Below are positions 33,583-41,470 of a stretch of DNA of 64,000 nt, in pieces. Position numbers and translations under genes: made by a program. This DNA comes from Actinomadura graeca (GTDB taxonomy: Bacteria > Actinomycetota > Actinomycetes > Streptosporangiales > Streptosporangiaceae). The notes under the pieces were generated by a model. That model saw only the letters and a program-made list of their open reading frames with translations, searched no databases and was not told the DNA's origin. The stretch's first letter is position 1; each line of letters starts with the position of its first letter. The stretch covers positions 7,440,001 through 7,504,000 of the forward strand of contig NZ_CP059572.1 of the NCBI RefSeq assembly GCF_019175365.1, in the 5' to 3' direction.

Positions 33583-35016
33583 ATGGACCATCGTGCGGAC
33601 ACATACATCGGCGGGCAGTGGGTCGAGAACAATGGCGATGACGTCATCGCGGTCATCGACCCCTCGACCGGGCAGTGCGTCGCCACGGTCCGCGAGTCCT
33701 CCACCGGCGACATGGACACGGCCATCGAGGCCGCCGGCCGCGCCAGGCCCGTCCTGCGGGCCATGCCGCCGGGCGAGCGGGCCGCGTTGCTGGAGCGCAT
33801 CGCCGGCGAGCTGGAGGCGCGCGCCGGCGGGCTCGCCGAGCTGATCTCCAGCGAGATGGGCATGCCGCGCAAGCACTGCGCGGACTACCAGGTGCGGACC
33901 GCGATCGGAACGTTCCGCAACACCGCGCGGGCGGTCGCCGATGTGCCGTTCACCGAGCGGATCGGCGGCTCGGACGTGCTCCGCGAGCCGGTCGGGGTGG
34001 TGGCCGCGATGACCCCGTGGAACTTCCCGCTGCTGCAGACCGCCGCGAAGGTCGGCCCGGCGCTCGCCGCGGGCTGCCCGGTCGTGCTCAAGCCCAGCGA
34101 GATCACCCCGCTGGACGCCTACGTCCTGGCGGAGGCCGTGCACGCCGCGGGCGCCCCGCCCGGCGCGCTCAACCTGCTGTTCGGCAACGGCCTGCACGTG
34201 GGGGAGTACATGGCCCGCCATCCCGGCACCGCGATGGTGTCGCTGACCGGCTCCACCCGCGCCGGGCGCCGCGTCGCCGAGCTGGCCGCCGCGTCCGTCA
34301 AGCGGGTGACGCTGGAGCTCGGCGGCAAGTCGGCGGCGGTCGTGCTGCCGGACGGCGACCTCGCCGCGGCGGTCGAGCGGGTCGTCCGCACCGTGTGCAT
34401 CAACACCGGGCAGACCTGCACCGCGCTGACCCGGCTGCTGGTGCCCTTCGAGGCGATGGCCGACGCCGAGGACCTGGTGACCCTCGCGATGTCGGGGTAC
34501 CGCGTCGGGCCGTCCGGCGACCCCGACGCCGACATCGGGCCCCTGGCCAGCGCGAACCAGCGGCACCGCGTCAACGACCACCTGGAGCGGGCGCTCGTCG
34601 ACGGCGCCCGCACGATCTGGGACCACCCGCCCGAGGAGCTCCCGCGCGCCGGGTTCTTCACCGGGCCCGCCGCGTTCGCGGTGTCCGACCCCCGCATCGT
34701 CCTCGCGCAGCAGGAGGTGTTCGGGCCGGTCCTCGCGGTCATCCCCTACGTCGGCGAGGACGAGGCGGTCGCCATCGCGAACGGCACCCAGTACGGGCTC
34801 GCTGGCGCGGTCTGGTCGGCCGACGAGGAGCACGCGCTGCGGATCGCGGAGCGGATCGAGGCAGGCAGCATCGAGATCAACGGCGCCCCGTTCAATGGCC
34901 TCGCGCCGTTCGGCGGCTACAAGCAGTCCGGGTACGGGCGCGAGCTGGGCGTGCACGGCATCGCCCAGTTCACCGAGCTGAAGGCGATCCAGCGGCGGAC
35001 GGCGGCCGCGCGATGA
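33583..35016 (+). CDS. Aldehyde dehydrogenase (NAD(P)+)
   Basis: A 477-residue enzyme. Catalytic Cys is in NTGQTCTALTRLL, the activating Glu in VTLELGGKSAAVVL, the nucleotide-binding Asn/Lys in MTPWNFPLLQ and VVLKPSEITP, and the glycine motif in SLTGSTRAGR. It oxidises an aldehyde to the acid. The frame extends upstream to 33484, but ATG 33583 has GGAG just before it and lies 37 nt after the TAGGCT -10. The stop overlaps the ThDP-enzyme start (ATGA), so the two act together: the decarboxylase would generate the aldehyde that this enzyme oxidises. Confidence 0.93.
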   Translation: MDHRADTYIGGQWVENNGDDVIAVIDPSTGQCVATVRESSTGDMDTAIEAAGRARPVLRAMPPGERAALLERIAGELEARAGGLAELISSEMGMPRKHCADYQVRTAIGTFRNTARAVADVPFTERIGGSDVLREPVGVVAAMTPWNFPLLQTAAKVGPALAAGCPVVLKPSEITPLDAYVLAEAVHAAGAPPGALNLLFGNGLHVGEYMARHPGTAMVSLTGSTRAGRRVAELAAASVKRVTLELGGKSAAVVLPDGDLAAAVERVVRTVCINTGQTCTALTRLLVPFEAMADAEDLVTLAMSGYRVGPSGDPDADIGPLASANQRHRVNDHLERALVDGARTIWDHPPEELPRAGFFTGPAAFAVSDPRIVLAQQEVFGPVLAVIPYVGEDEAVAIANGTQYGLAGAVWSADEEHALRIAERIEAGSIEINGAPFNGLAPFGGYKQSGYGRELGVHGIAQFTELKAIQRRTAAAR

Positions 35017-36707
35017 CCGGGCCGGACGGCGGGCCCGGGCCGGGCGGGGCCGAGCCGTGCGGGCACGGGCGGACGGGCGGTGACCTGGTCGCCGAGGCGC
35101 TGCGGGCGCTCGGCGTCGAGCACGTCTTCGGCGTCGCCAGCGTGCACAACCTGCCGATCCTCGACGCGATCCACCGGCTCGGCGGCATCACCGTCGTCAC
35201 CACGCGGCACGAGCAGGCGGCGGTGCACGCCGCGGACGGCCACGCCCGCGTCACCGGGCGGCTCGGCGTCGCCCTGGCCTCGACCGGGCCGGGCACCGCC
35301 AACACGATGGGCGGGCTGTTCGAGGCGCAGTTCGCGGGCTCGCCCGTCCTGCTCCTCACCGGGCAGGTCGAGATCCGCTACTACGGCCGGTCCAAGGGCT
35401 ACCTGCACGAGGCGGAGCAGCAGCTCCCGATGCTGCGGACCCTCACCCGCGAGGCGTGGACGGTGCGGCGCGCCCAGGACGCCGGCGAGACCGTCGTCGC
35501 GGCGGGCCGCGCGGCCGTGACCGGGCCGCCCCGTCCCACGGCCGTGGAGATCCCCATCGACCTGCAGTACGCGCGGGTGCCCGACACCGTGGAGGTCGCC
35601 GGGCCCGCGCCCGTGCTCCGCCCCGTGCCGCCCGAGGATCGCCTCCGCGCCGCCGCCGACCTGCTCGCGGGCGCCGCGCGGCCGCTGATCTGGGCCGGGG
35701 GCGGGGTGCTGAGCGCCGGAGCCTGGCCCGGGCTGCGCCGCCTCGTCGACCGGCTGGAGATCCCGGTGGTGACCTCCGTGCAGGGCCGCGGCGCGCTCCC
35801 CGAGGACCACCCGCTGTGCCTCGGGCCGCTGGCCGCCGTGCCGCCGCTGCGCGGCATCGTCGAGGACGCCGACGTCGTCCTCGCCGTGGGCGCCCGCTTC
35901 CAGATGTACACCACCGACCAGTGGCGGCTGCGGATCGGCGGGCGGCTGATCCACGCCGACGCCGACGCGGGCGTGTTCGGCCGGACGTACCCGCCGGAGG
36001 TGGCGCTGCACGGCGACGCCCGGGAGACGCTGCGCGAACTCGACGGGCGGGTCGCCACCGGCGCCGCCGACCCGGGCTGGACGGCGGCCGCCCGCCGCGC
36101 CGCCGCCGAGGCGCGCGAGACCTCGCTGGAGGCCCTCGGCCCGGACCACCGCGCGCTCGTGGAGTCCATCCGCCGGTCGCTGCCGCGGGACGGCGTGATC
36201 GTCCGCGACTCGACCGTGCCCGCCTACGCCTGGGGCGACCGGCTGCTGCCGATCCTGGCGGCGCGCACGTCGCTGCACCCGGCCTCGGCCGCGATCGGGC
36301 CGGGGCTGCCGCTGGCGCTCGGCGCCGCGGTCGGCGGCGGGCGGCGGACCGTCGTCGTCCACGGCGACGGCGGCATCATGCTGTCGGTCGGCGAGCTGGC
36401 GGCGCTCGCCCAGGCCGGCGCGCCGGTGACGGTGCTGGTGTTCAACGACCGCGGCTACGGCGTGCTGCGCGACGTCCAGTCCGCCACCTTCGACGGCGCC
36501 CGCAACGACGTGGACCTGCACACGCCCGACTTCGTGGCGCTCGCGGAGGCGATGGGCGTGCCCGGCGAGCGGGTGTCGGGCGCCGCGGCGTTCGACGAGG
36601 CGTTCGCCCGCTCGGCCGCCGGGACGGGACCGTCCCTGATCGAGATCGACCTGACCGCGCTCGCGCCGATGAAGCGGCGGGCCGGCCGCCAGCGGCTGCT
36701 GGGCTGA
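35013..36707 (+). CDS. Thiamine-diphosphate-dependent enzyme (acetolactate-synthase/decarboxylase superfamily)
   Basis: A 564-residue three-domain ThDP enzyme. The N-terminal Pyr domain has the activating Glu in TRHEQAAVHAADGHAR (E67). The middle domain has LIWAGGGVLSAGAW, and the PP domain has the GDGG...N motif in HGDGGIMLSVGELAALAQ followed by VFNDRGYG. Family members are acetolactate synthases, benzoylformate or indolepyruvate decarboxylases, and 2-hydroxyacyl-CoA lyases; the sequence by eye does not decide between them. Coupling to the aldehyde dehydrogenase (ATGA overlap) favours a 2-oxoacid decarboxylase or a lyase producing an aldehyde. Confidence 0.9.
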   Translation: MTGPDGGPGPGGAEPCGHGRTGGDLVAEALRALGVEHVFGVASVHNLPILDAIHRLGGITVVTTRHEQAAVHAADGHARVTGRLGVALASTGPGTANTMGGLFEAQFAGSPVLLLTGQVEIRYYGRSKGYLHEAEQQLPMLRTLTREAWTVRRAQDAGETVVAAGRAAVTGPPRPTAVEIPIDLQYARVPDTVEVAGPAPVLRPVPPEDRLRAAADLLAGAARPLIWAGGGVLSAGAWPGLRRLVDRLEIPVVTSVQGRGALPEDHPLCLGPLAAVPPLRGIVEDADVVLAVGARFQMYTTDQWRLRIGGRLIHADADAGVFGRTYPPEVALHGDARETLRELDGRVATGAADPGWTAAARRAAAEARETSLEALGPDHRALVESIRRSLPRDGVIVRDSTVPAYAWGDRLLPILAARTSLHPASAAIGPGLPLALGAAVGGGRRTVVVHGDGGIMLSVGELAALAQAGAPVTVLVFNDRGYGVLRDVQSATFDGARNDVDLHTPDFVALAEAMGVPGERVSGAAAFDEAFARSAAGTGPSLIEIDLTALAPMKRRAGRQRLLG

Positions 36708-36769
36708 CACGACCCCGGGACCGTGCCGCCCGCCGGCGGCGCCCGTGGAAGGGGACTGCTCGATGACCG

Positions 36770-36794
36770 TCCGAAATGGATGGTACAGTTCGGA
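36770..36794. promoter_or_regulatory. PadR operator-like dyad and leaderless promoter
   Basis: TCCGAA (36770-36775) and TTCGGA (36789-36794) form a dyad with a 13-bp centre. Inside it TACAGT (36784-36789) is a plausible -10 exactly 7 nt before ATG 36797, and there is no ribosome-binding site. This predicts a leaderless transcript with the repressor site over the -10. Confidence 0.6.
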
Positions 36795-36796
36795 AC

Positions 36797-37393
36797 ATGA
36801 CGATCAACCTCTCGTCCAGCTCCTACCTCGTGCTGGGGCTGATCGGGCTGCGCGGGCCCAGCTCGTCGTACCAGCTCAAGCGGGCCGTCGAACGCTCGAT
36901 CGGCTACTTCTGGCCGTTCCCGCACAGCCAGCTCTACGTCGAGCCCAAGCGGCTGGCCGAGGCGGGGCTGCTGGAGGAGTCGGCGGAGACCGGGGGACGG
37001 CGGCGCCGGACGTACTCGCTGACGCCGCTCGGGCGGCAGGCGCTGCGCGACTGGCTCGGCGACCCCGGCACCGAGGTGTTCCAGGTGCGCAACGAGGCGG
37101 AGCTGAAGCTGTTCTTCAGCGAGCTGGGCGACGACGACACCGTGCCCCGGCTCGCCGAGACGCAGATCCGCTACCACCAGGAGCGCCTGGCGGAGTTCCA
37201 GAAGACGCTGGAGCGGCTGGGGACCGTGCCCGACCTGGAGAAACGGGTCGCGCCGCTCGTCCTGGGCGTGCGGATCGAGGCGGCGTGCCTGTCGTTCTGG
37301 CGGGACGTCGGCGAGGTGGGCGTGACCGGAGCGCTCGCCCGCGGCGGAGTGGAAGGAGACGTGCATGGTGATGACCGGCCTCCCGGGTCATGA
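36797..37393 (+). CDS. PadR-family transcriptional regulator
   Basis: A 198-residue regulator. The N-terminal PadR winged helix runs SSSSYLVLGLIGLRGPSSSYQLKRAVERSIGYFWPFPHSQLYVEPKRLAEAGLL in overlapping segments, followed by the wing RRRRTYSLTPLGRQALRDWL. The C-terminal Vir_C_like helices contain YHQERLAEFQKTLERL. The open frame starts at 36776, but ATG 36797 fits both the family N-terminus and a leaderless start. The last 29 nt overlap the urocanase-like gene, so regulator and enzyme are co-transcribed, and autoregulation at 36770-36794 would control both. Confidence 0.9.
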   Translation: MTINLSSSSYLVLGLIGLRGPSSSYQLKRAVERSIGYFWPFPHSQLYVEPKRLAEAGLLEESAETGGRRRRTYSLTPLGRQALRDWLGDPGTEVFQVRNEAELKLFFSELGDDDTVPRLAETQIRYHQERLAEFQKTLERLGTVPDLEKRVAPLVLGVRIEAACLSFWRDVGEVGVTGALARGGVEGDVHGDDRPPGS

Positions 37394-39005
37394 CCGGGAG
37401 AAGGCGCTGCGCTGCCGCGGACCGCGCCAGGAGACGCTGCTCAGGATGCTCGAGAACACCCTCGCGCACGCCGAGCGGCCCGGCGAGCTGATCGTGTACG
37501 CGGGCCTCGCCAAGGCCGCGCGCGACCACGCGGCCCTGGAGAAGATCATCGAGGCGCTGTCGGAGCTGGAGGAGGACGAGACCCTCGTCGTCCAGTCCGG
37601 CAAGCCGATCGGGGTGTTCCCCACCGGGCCGCGGGCACCGCTGGTCCTCATGGCCAACAGCAACCTGATCGGCCGCTGGGCCACCGGCGAGCACTTCTAC
37701 GAGCTGGAGCGGCGCGGCCTGATCGCCTGGGGCGGCTACACCGCGGGCGACTGGCAGTACATCGGGTCGCAGGGCATCGTGCAGGGCACCTACCAGACGT
37801 TCACGGCCGTGGCCGACGAGCACTTCGGCGGCGACCTGGCCGGGCGGCTCGTGGTGACGGCCGGCCTCGGCGGCATGGGCGGCGCCCAGCCGCTGGCCAC
37901 CGTGATGGCGGGCGGCGTCGCCCTGTGCGTGGAGGTCGACGCGGCGCGGATCGCCCGGCGGATCGACAGCGGCTACCTCGAACGCGGCACCGAGTCGGTC
38001 GACGAGGCCCTCGCGTGGGCGCGCGAACGCGCCGCGGCGGGCGCGCCCGGCTCCATCGGGCTGCTGGGCAACGCCGCCGAGGTGCTGCCCGAGCTGCGCT
38101 CCCGCGGCCTCGTCCCGGACGTCGTCACCGACCAGACGTCCGCGCACGACCTGCTGTACGGCTACGTCCCCGCCGGGATGTCGCCCGAGGACGCCGCCGC
38201 GATGCGCGACGGCGACCCCGTCGAGCTGGGCCGCCGCGCCCGCGCGTCCATCGCCGCGCACGTGGAGTGCATGCTCGGCTGGCAGGACGACGGCGCCGTC
38301 GTCTTCGAGTACGGCAACAACCTGCGCGCCCAGGCCGCCGAGAACGGCGTGGACGCCTTCCGCATCCCGATCTTCATCGAGCGCTACATCCGGCCGCTGT
38401 TCTGCCGCGGTCTCGGCCCGTTCCGGTGGGTGGCCACGTCCGGCGACCCCGCCGACATCGATCTCATCGACGCGATGGTGGTCCGGGAGTTCCCCGGCAA
38501 CCCGCTCGTCCAGCGGTGGATCCCGGTGGCGCGCGAGCACGTGCGGCAGGCCGGGCTGCCCTCGCGCATCTCGTGGCTGGCGCACGGCGAGCGCGCCAGG
38601 CTCGCGCTGCTGGTCAACGAGGCCGTCGGGCGCGGCGAGATCCGCGGGCCGGTCGCCTTCACCCGCGACCACCTCGACGCGGGCGGCGTGTCGCAGCCGC
38701 TGCGCGAGACCGAGAACATGCCGGACGGATCCGACGCCGTCTCCGACTGGCCCCTGCTGAACGCGCTGCTCAACGCGGGCTCGGGCGCCGACCTCGTCGC
38801 GATCCACGCCGGTGGCGGCGGCTACGCCGGGTACATGCAGAGCGCCGGCGTGACCCTCGTCGCCGACGGCACCCCGGCCGCCGCCGAGCGGATCGCCGCG
38901 GCGCTCACCGCCGACACCGGCATCGGGATCATGCGCTACGCCGACGCCGGGTACCCCGCGGCGGCCGACGCCGTCCGCGACAGCGGGCTGCGGTGGTTCG
39001 GATGA
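37365..39005 (+). CDS. Urocanase (urocanate hydratase)-family enzyme, divergent
   Basis: A 546-residue protein of the urocanase family, which uses tightly bound NAD+ as an electrophile to hydrate urocanate. Conserved parts include YIGSQGIVQGTYQTF, the NAD-binding GLGGMGGAQPLATVMAG, DQTSAHD, the Cys-containing RPLFCRGLGPFRW and DGSDAVSDWPLLNALL. Several substrate-site segments differ from canonical HutU: MYGQMTAGSW is here AWGGYTAGDW, HDPLNGYLP is HDLLYGYVP, MRDGSDA is MPDGSDA, and HHGGGVGMGFSQH is HAGGGGYAGYMQS. AGGAG lies 6 nt before ATG 37365. No other hut gene is near. I infer a hydratase for a urocanate-like but different substrate. Confidence 0.85.
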   Translation: MVMTGLPGHDREKALRCRGPRQETLLRMLENTLAHAERPGELIVYAGLAKAARDHAALEKIIEALSELEEDETLVVQSGKPIGVFPTGPRAPLVLMANSNLIGRWATGEHFYELERRGLIAWGGYTAGDWQYIGSQGIVQGTYQTFTAVADEHFGGDLAGRLVVTAGLGGMGGAQPLATVMAGGVALCVEVDAARIARRIDSGYLERGTESVDEALAWARERAAAGAPGSIGLLGNAAEVLPELRSRGLVPDVVTDQTSAHDLLYGYVPAGMSPEDAAAMRDGDPVELGRRARASIAAHVECMLGWQDDGAVVFEYGNNLRAQAAENGVDAFRIPIFIERYIRPLFCRGLGPFRWVATSGDPADIDLIDAMVVREFPGNPLVQRWIPVAREHVRQAGLPSRISWLAHGERARLALLVNEAVGRGEIRGPVAFTRDHLDAGGVSQPLRETENMPDGSDAVSDWPLLNALLNAGSGADLVAIHAGGGGYAGYMQSAGVTLVADGTPAAAERIAAALTADTGIGIMRYADAGYPAAADAVRDSGLRWFG

Positions 39006-40213
39006 GCGTCCCGGAACCCCCGGGGACTCCGGAGCCCCCGCCGGCTCCGGAGCCCCCGGCGCTGGAGGGCGTCCGCGTGCTGGACCTGAGCCGGGTCCTG
39101 TCCGGACCGCTGTGCACGCGGATGCTCGCCGACCTCGGGGCCGAGGTCATCAAGGTGGAGTCGCCGGGCGGCGACGACGGCCGCCACTTCGGGCCGTTCA
39201 CCGGCGGCGACAGCACCTTCCACCGGCACCTGAACCGCAACAAGCTCGGCATCGTCCTTGACCTGAAGGACCCGGCCGGACGCGACCGGCTCGCCGCCCT
39301 CGTCGCCCGCTCCGACGTGCTCGTCGAGAACTTCCGGCCGGGCGTCCTCGACCGGCTCGGGTTCCCGCCCGCCGAGCTGCTGCGGCTGAACCCCGGCCTC
39401 GTCGCGGTGAGCATCAGCGGGTTCGGCCGCACCGGGCCGCTCGCGGACCGCGCCGCCTACGACCTCATCGTGCAGGCGATGTCCGGGCTGATGTCGGTGA
39501 CCGGCCCGGACGGCGGGCCGGGCGTGCGCGTCGGCGTCAGCATCGGCGACGTCGTGCCCGCCCTGTACGCGGCCGTGGCGGTGCTGTCGGCGCTGCGCCA
39601 GCGCGACGCCACCGGCCGCGGGCAGCACATCGACGTGTCCATGTTCGACGGGCTGGTCTCGGTGCTGGAGTCGGTCGCGATGCGGGCGCTGCACACCGAC
39701 GAGGACGTGCGGCCGACCGGCGGTCACCACGCGATCAGCGCACCGTACGGGACGTTCGCCGCCAAGGACGGGCCGGTCGCCGTCGCCGTCGCCGGGGACG
39801 CGCTGTTCGCCCGGCTCGCGGCCGTCCTCGACCGGCCGCACTGGCTCGCCGACGGCCGGTACGCCACCGACGCGCTCCGCGGCCGCCACCGCGAGGACCT
39901 GCGCCGGGAGATCGAGGCGGCACTCGCGGACCTGACCCGGGAGGAGGCCCTCGGCCGGCTCACCGGCGGCGGCGTGCCGTGCGGCCCCGTCCTCGGCGTC
40001 CGCGAGGCGCTGTCCCACCCGCACGCCCTCGCCCGCGGGCTCGTCGTCGACGAGCCCGACGGGTTCCGCACCCTCGCCGGCGGCGTCCGCACGACCGGGA
40101 CGGTCGGGGAGTTCCGCCCGGCCCCCGCGCACGGCGAGCACGACCACCTGGTGGACCGGTGGCTCGCCGAGGAGCCGCGCCGCCCCCCGGACCCGACGAC
40201 CCGGACGGAGTAG
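39002..40213 (+). CDS. CaiB/BaiF-type (family III) CoA-transferase
   Basis: A 403-residue CoA-transferase. The family opening VRVLDLSRVLSGPLCTRMLADLGAEVIKVESPGGDD (in pieces), the NRNKLGIVLDLKDPAGR and VLVENFRPGVLDRLG segments, GFGRTGPLADRAAYDLIVQAMSG carrying the catalytic Asp in YDLIVQ, and the C-terminal GVPCGPVL motif are all present. A Pro-rich linker occupies the first 18 residues. The enzyme moves CoA between carboxylates through an Asp-CoA intermediate. It overlaps the urocanase stop (ATGA), so it probably activates the product of that hydratase or its derivative. Confidence 0.93.
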   Translation: MSVPEPPGTPEPPPAPEPPALEGVRVLDLSRVLSGPLCTRMLADLGAEVIKVESPGGDDGRHFGPFTGGDSTFHRHLNRNKLGIVLDLKDPAGRDRLAALVARSDVLVENFRPGVLDRLGFPPAELLRLNPGLVAVSISGFGRTGPLADRAAYDLIVQAMSGLMSVTGPDGGPGVRVGVSIGDVVPALYAAVAVLSALRQRDATGRGQHIDVSMFDGLVSVLESVAMRALHTDEDVRPTGGHHAISAPYGTFAAKDGPVAVAVAGDALFARLAAVLDRPHWLADGRYATDALRGRHREDLRREIEAALADLTREEALGRLTGGGVPCGPVLGVREALSHPHALARGLVVDEPDGFRTLAGGVRTTGTVGEFRPAPAHGEHDHLVDRWLAEEPRRPPDPTTRTE

Positions 40214-40218
40214 CCGCC

Positions 40219-41376
40219 ATGCCAGAGCAGCCCGGGCCGCGCACCCTCGACCTGCCCGGCGGCGCGGTGACGCTCGCGGGCGCGCTCGACGTCGAGCGCA
40301 CCGCCACCGGGTTCGTCCCGCGGCGCCTGCCCGCCTGGACCCGGCCGAGGATCACCGACCCCTACATGCGCCTGATGGTCCCGCGGCCGGCCGGGGTGCG
40401 GCTGGTCCTGCGCACCGACGCCGACGCCCTGGAGCTGGACGTCTTCGTGACCCGGTTCCGCAACGCCCACTTCCCCCTCTTCCCCGTCGAGTTCGACGCG
40501 GTCGTCGGCGGGACGCGGGTCGTCTCCCGCCCGGCGCGCCGCGGTGACCTGTGCGTCGTCCGGGCGGGCGAGGTCGCCGGGACCGAGCCCGGCGAGCCCG
40601 AGACCATCCGGTTCGACGGGCTCGGCACCGGCTGGAAGGACGTCGAGGTGTGGCTGCCGCAGGCGGCCGTCGTCGAGCTGCGGGCGCTGCGCGCCGACGG
40701 CACCGTCACCCCCGGACGGCCGCCGCGGCGCAAATGGGTCCACTACGGCAGCTCCATCAGCCACTGCGCGGAGGCGGGCGGACCGACCCGCACCTGGCCC
40801 GCGCGGGTCGCGCGGAGCGCCGGGCTCGACCTGACGTCGCTGGCGTTCGCGGGCAACTGCCACCTCGACCCCTTCGTCGCCCGGACGATCCGCGACCTGC
40901 CCGCCGACGTCATCACGCTCAAGGTCGCCGTGAACGTGCAGAACCTCGACTCGCTGAAGGTCCGCACGTTCGGGCCCGTCCTGCACGGCTTCCTGGACAC
41001 CGTGCGCGACGGCCATCCGCACACCCCGCTGCTGGTCGTGTCGCCGATCTTCTGCCCCACGGCCGAGCACCGCGCCGGGCCGACCGTGCAGGACGCCACC
41101 GGGAGGTATGTCGCGAAGGGTGACACCTCGCCGTCCGCGCTGAGCCTCGTCCGGATGCGGGAGCTGATCGAGGAGGTGGTCGCGGTCCGCGCGGACGGCG
41201 ACCCGCGGCTGGCCTACCTCGACGGGCGCTCGCTGTTCGGCGCCGCCGACGCCGGCGACCTCTACGACGGGCTGCACCCCAACGCCGACGGCTACCGCCG
41301 CATCGGGGAGCGCTTCCACGAGCGCGTTTTCGGCCCGTCCGGTCTCTGGCCGCAGCCGGGAAGCACACCCGAATAG
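40219..41376 (+). CDS. SGNH/GDSL-family hydrolase with N-terminal beta domain
   Basis: A 385-residue protein. An N-terminal beta-sandwich-like domain (about 1-165) precedes an SGNH hydrolase domain. Block I is VHYGSSISHC (probable nucleophile S179), the oxyanion Gly/Asn lie in FAGNCHLDP and VAVNVQN, and block V DGLHPNADGYRRIG gives the catalytic Asp and His. There is no signal peptide, so an intracellular ester or thioester hydrolase is likely. ATG 40219 lies 5 nt after the CoA-transferase stop. It is the last gene of the PadR-urocanase-CoA transferase unit. Confidence 0.88.
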   Translation: MPEQPGPRTLDLPGGAVTLAGALDVERTATGFVPRRLPAWTRPRITDPYMRLMVPRPAGVRLVLRTDADALELDVFVTRFRNAHFPLFPVEFDAVVGGTRVVSRPARRGDLCVVRAGEVAGTEPGEPETIRFDGLGTGWKDVEVWLPQAAVVELRALRADGTVTPGRPPRRKWVHYGSSISHCAEAGGPTRTWPARVARSAGLDLTSLAFAGNCHLDPFVARTIRDLPADVITLKVAVNVQNLDSLKVRTFGPVLHGFLDTVRDGHPHTPLLVVSPIFCPTAEHRAGPTVQDATGRYVAKGDTSPSALSLVRMRELIEEVVAVRADGDPRLAYLDGRSLFGAADAGDLYDGLHPNADGYRRIGERFHERVFGPSGLWPQPGSTPE

Positions 41377-41378
41377 CG

Positions 41379-41457
41379 CCTGTGCGCACCCCATAGTCGT
41401 CCCGCGAATTCTTTGGCCCGACACCCTCAAGACGACCTGTGACATCACTTCTAGGCT
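41379..41457 (+). promoter_or_regulatory. Activator-dependent promoter of the M20/BVMO unit (copy B)
   Basis: CCTGTGC (41379-41385), CATAGT (41392-41397), TTCTTTGG (41409-41416) and -10 TAGGCT (41452-41457) repeat the layout of copy A at 33467-33545 base for base in spacing. GTGCGCAC (41382-41389) is a short palindrome at the same place as the copy A palindrome. The -35 region (41429-41434) is poor. Confidence 0.7.
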
Positions 41458-41470
41458 CGAACAGAATCGC

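Noticed and set aside
36708..36769. Intrinsic terminator between the ThDP-enzyme gene and padR
   Set aside because: Only short GC palindromes without a long stem or T-run are present; read-through cannot be excluded.
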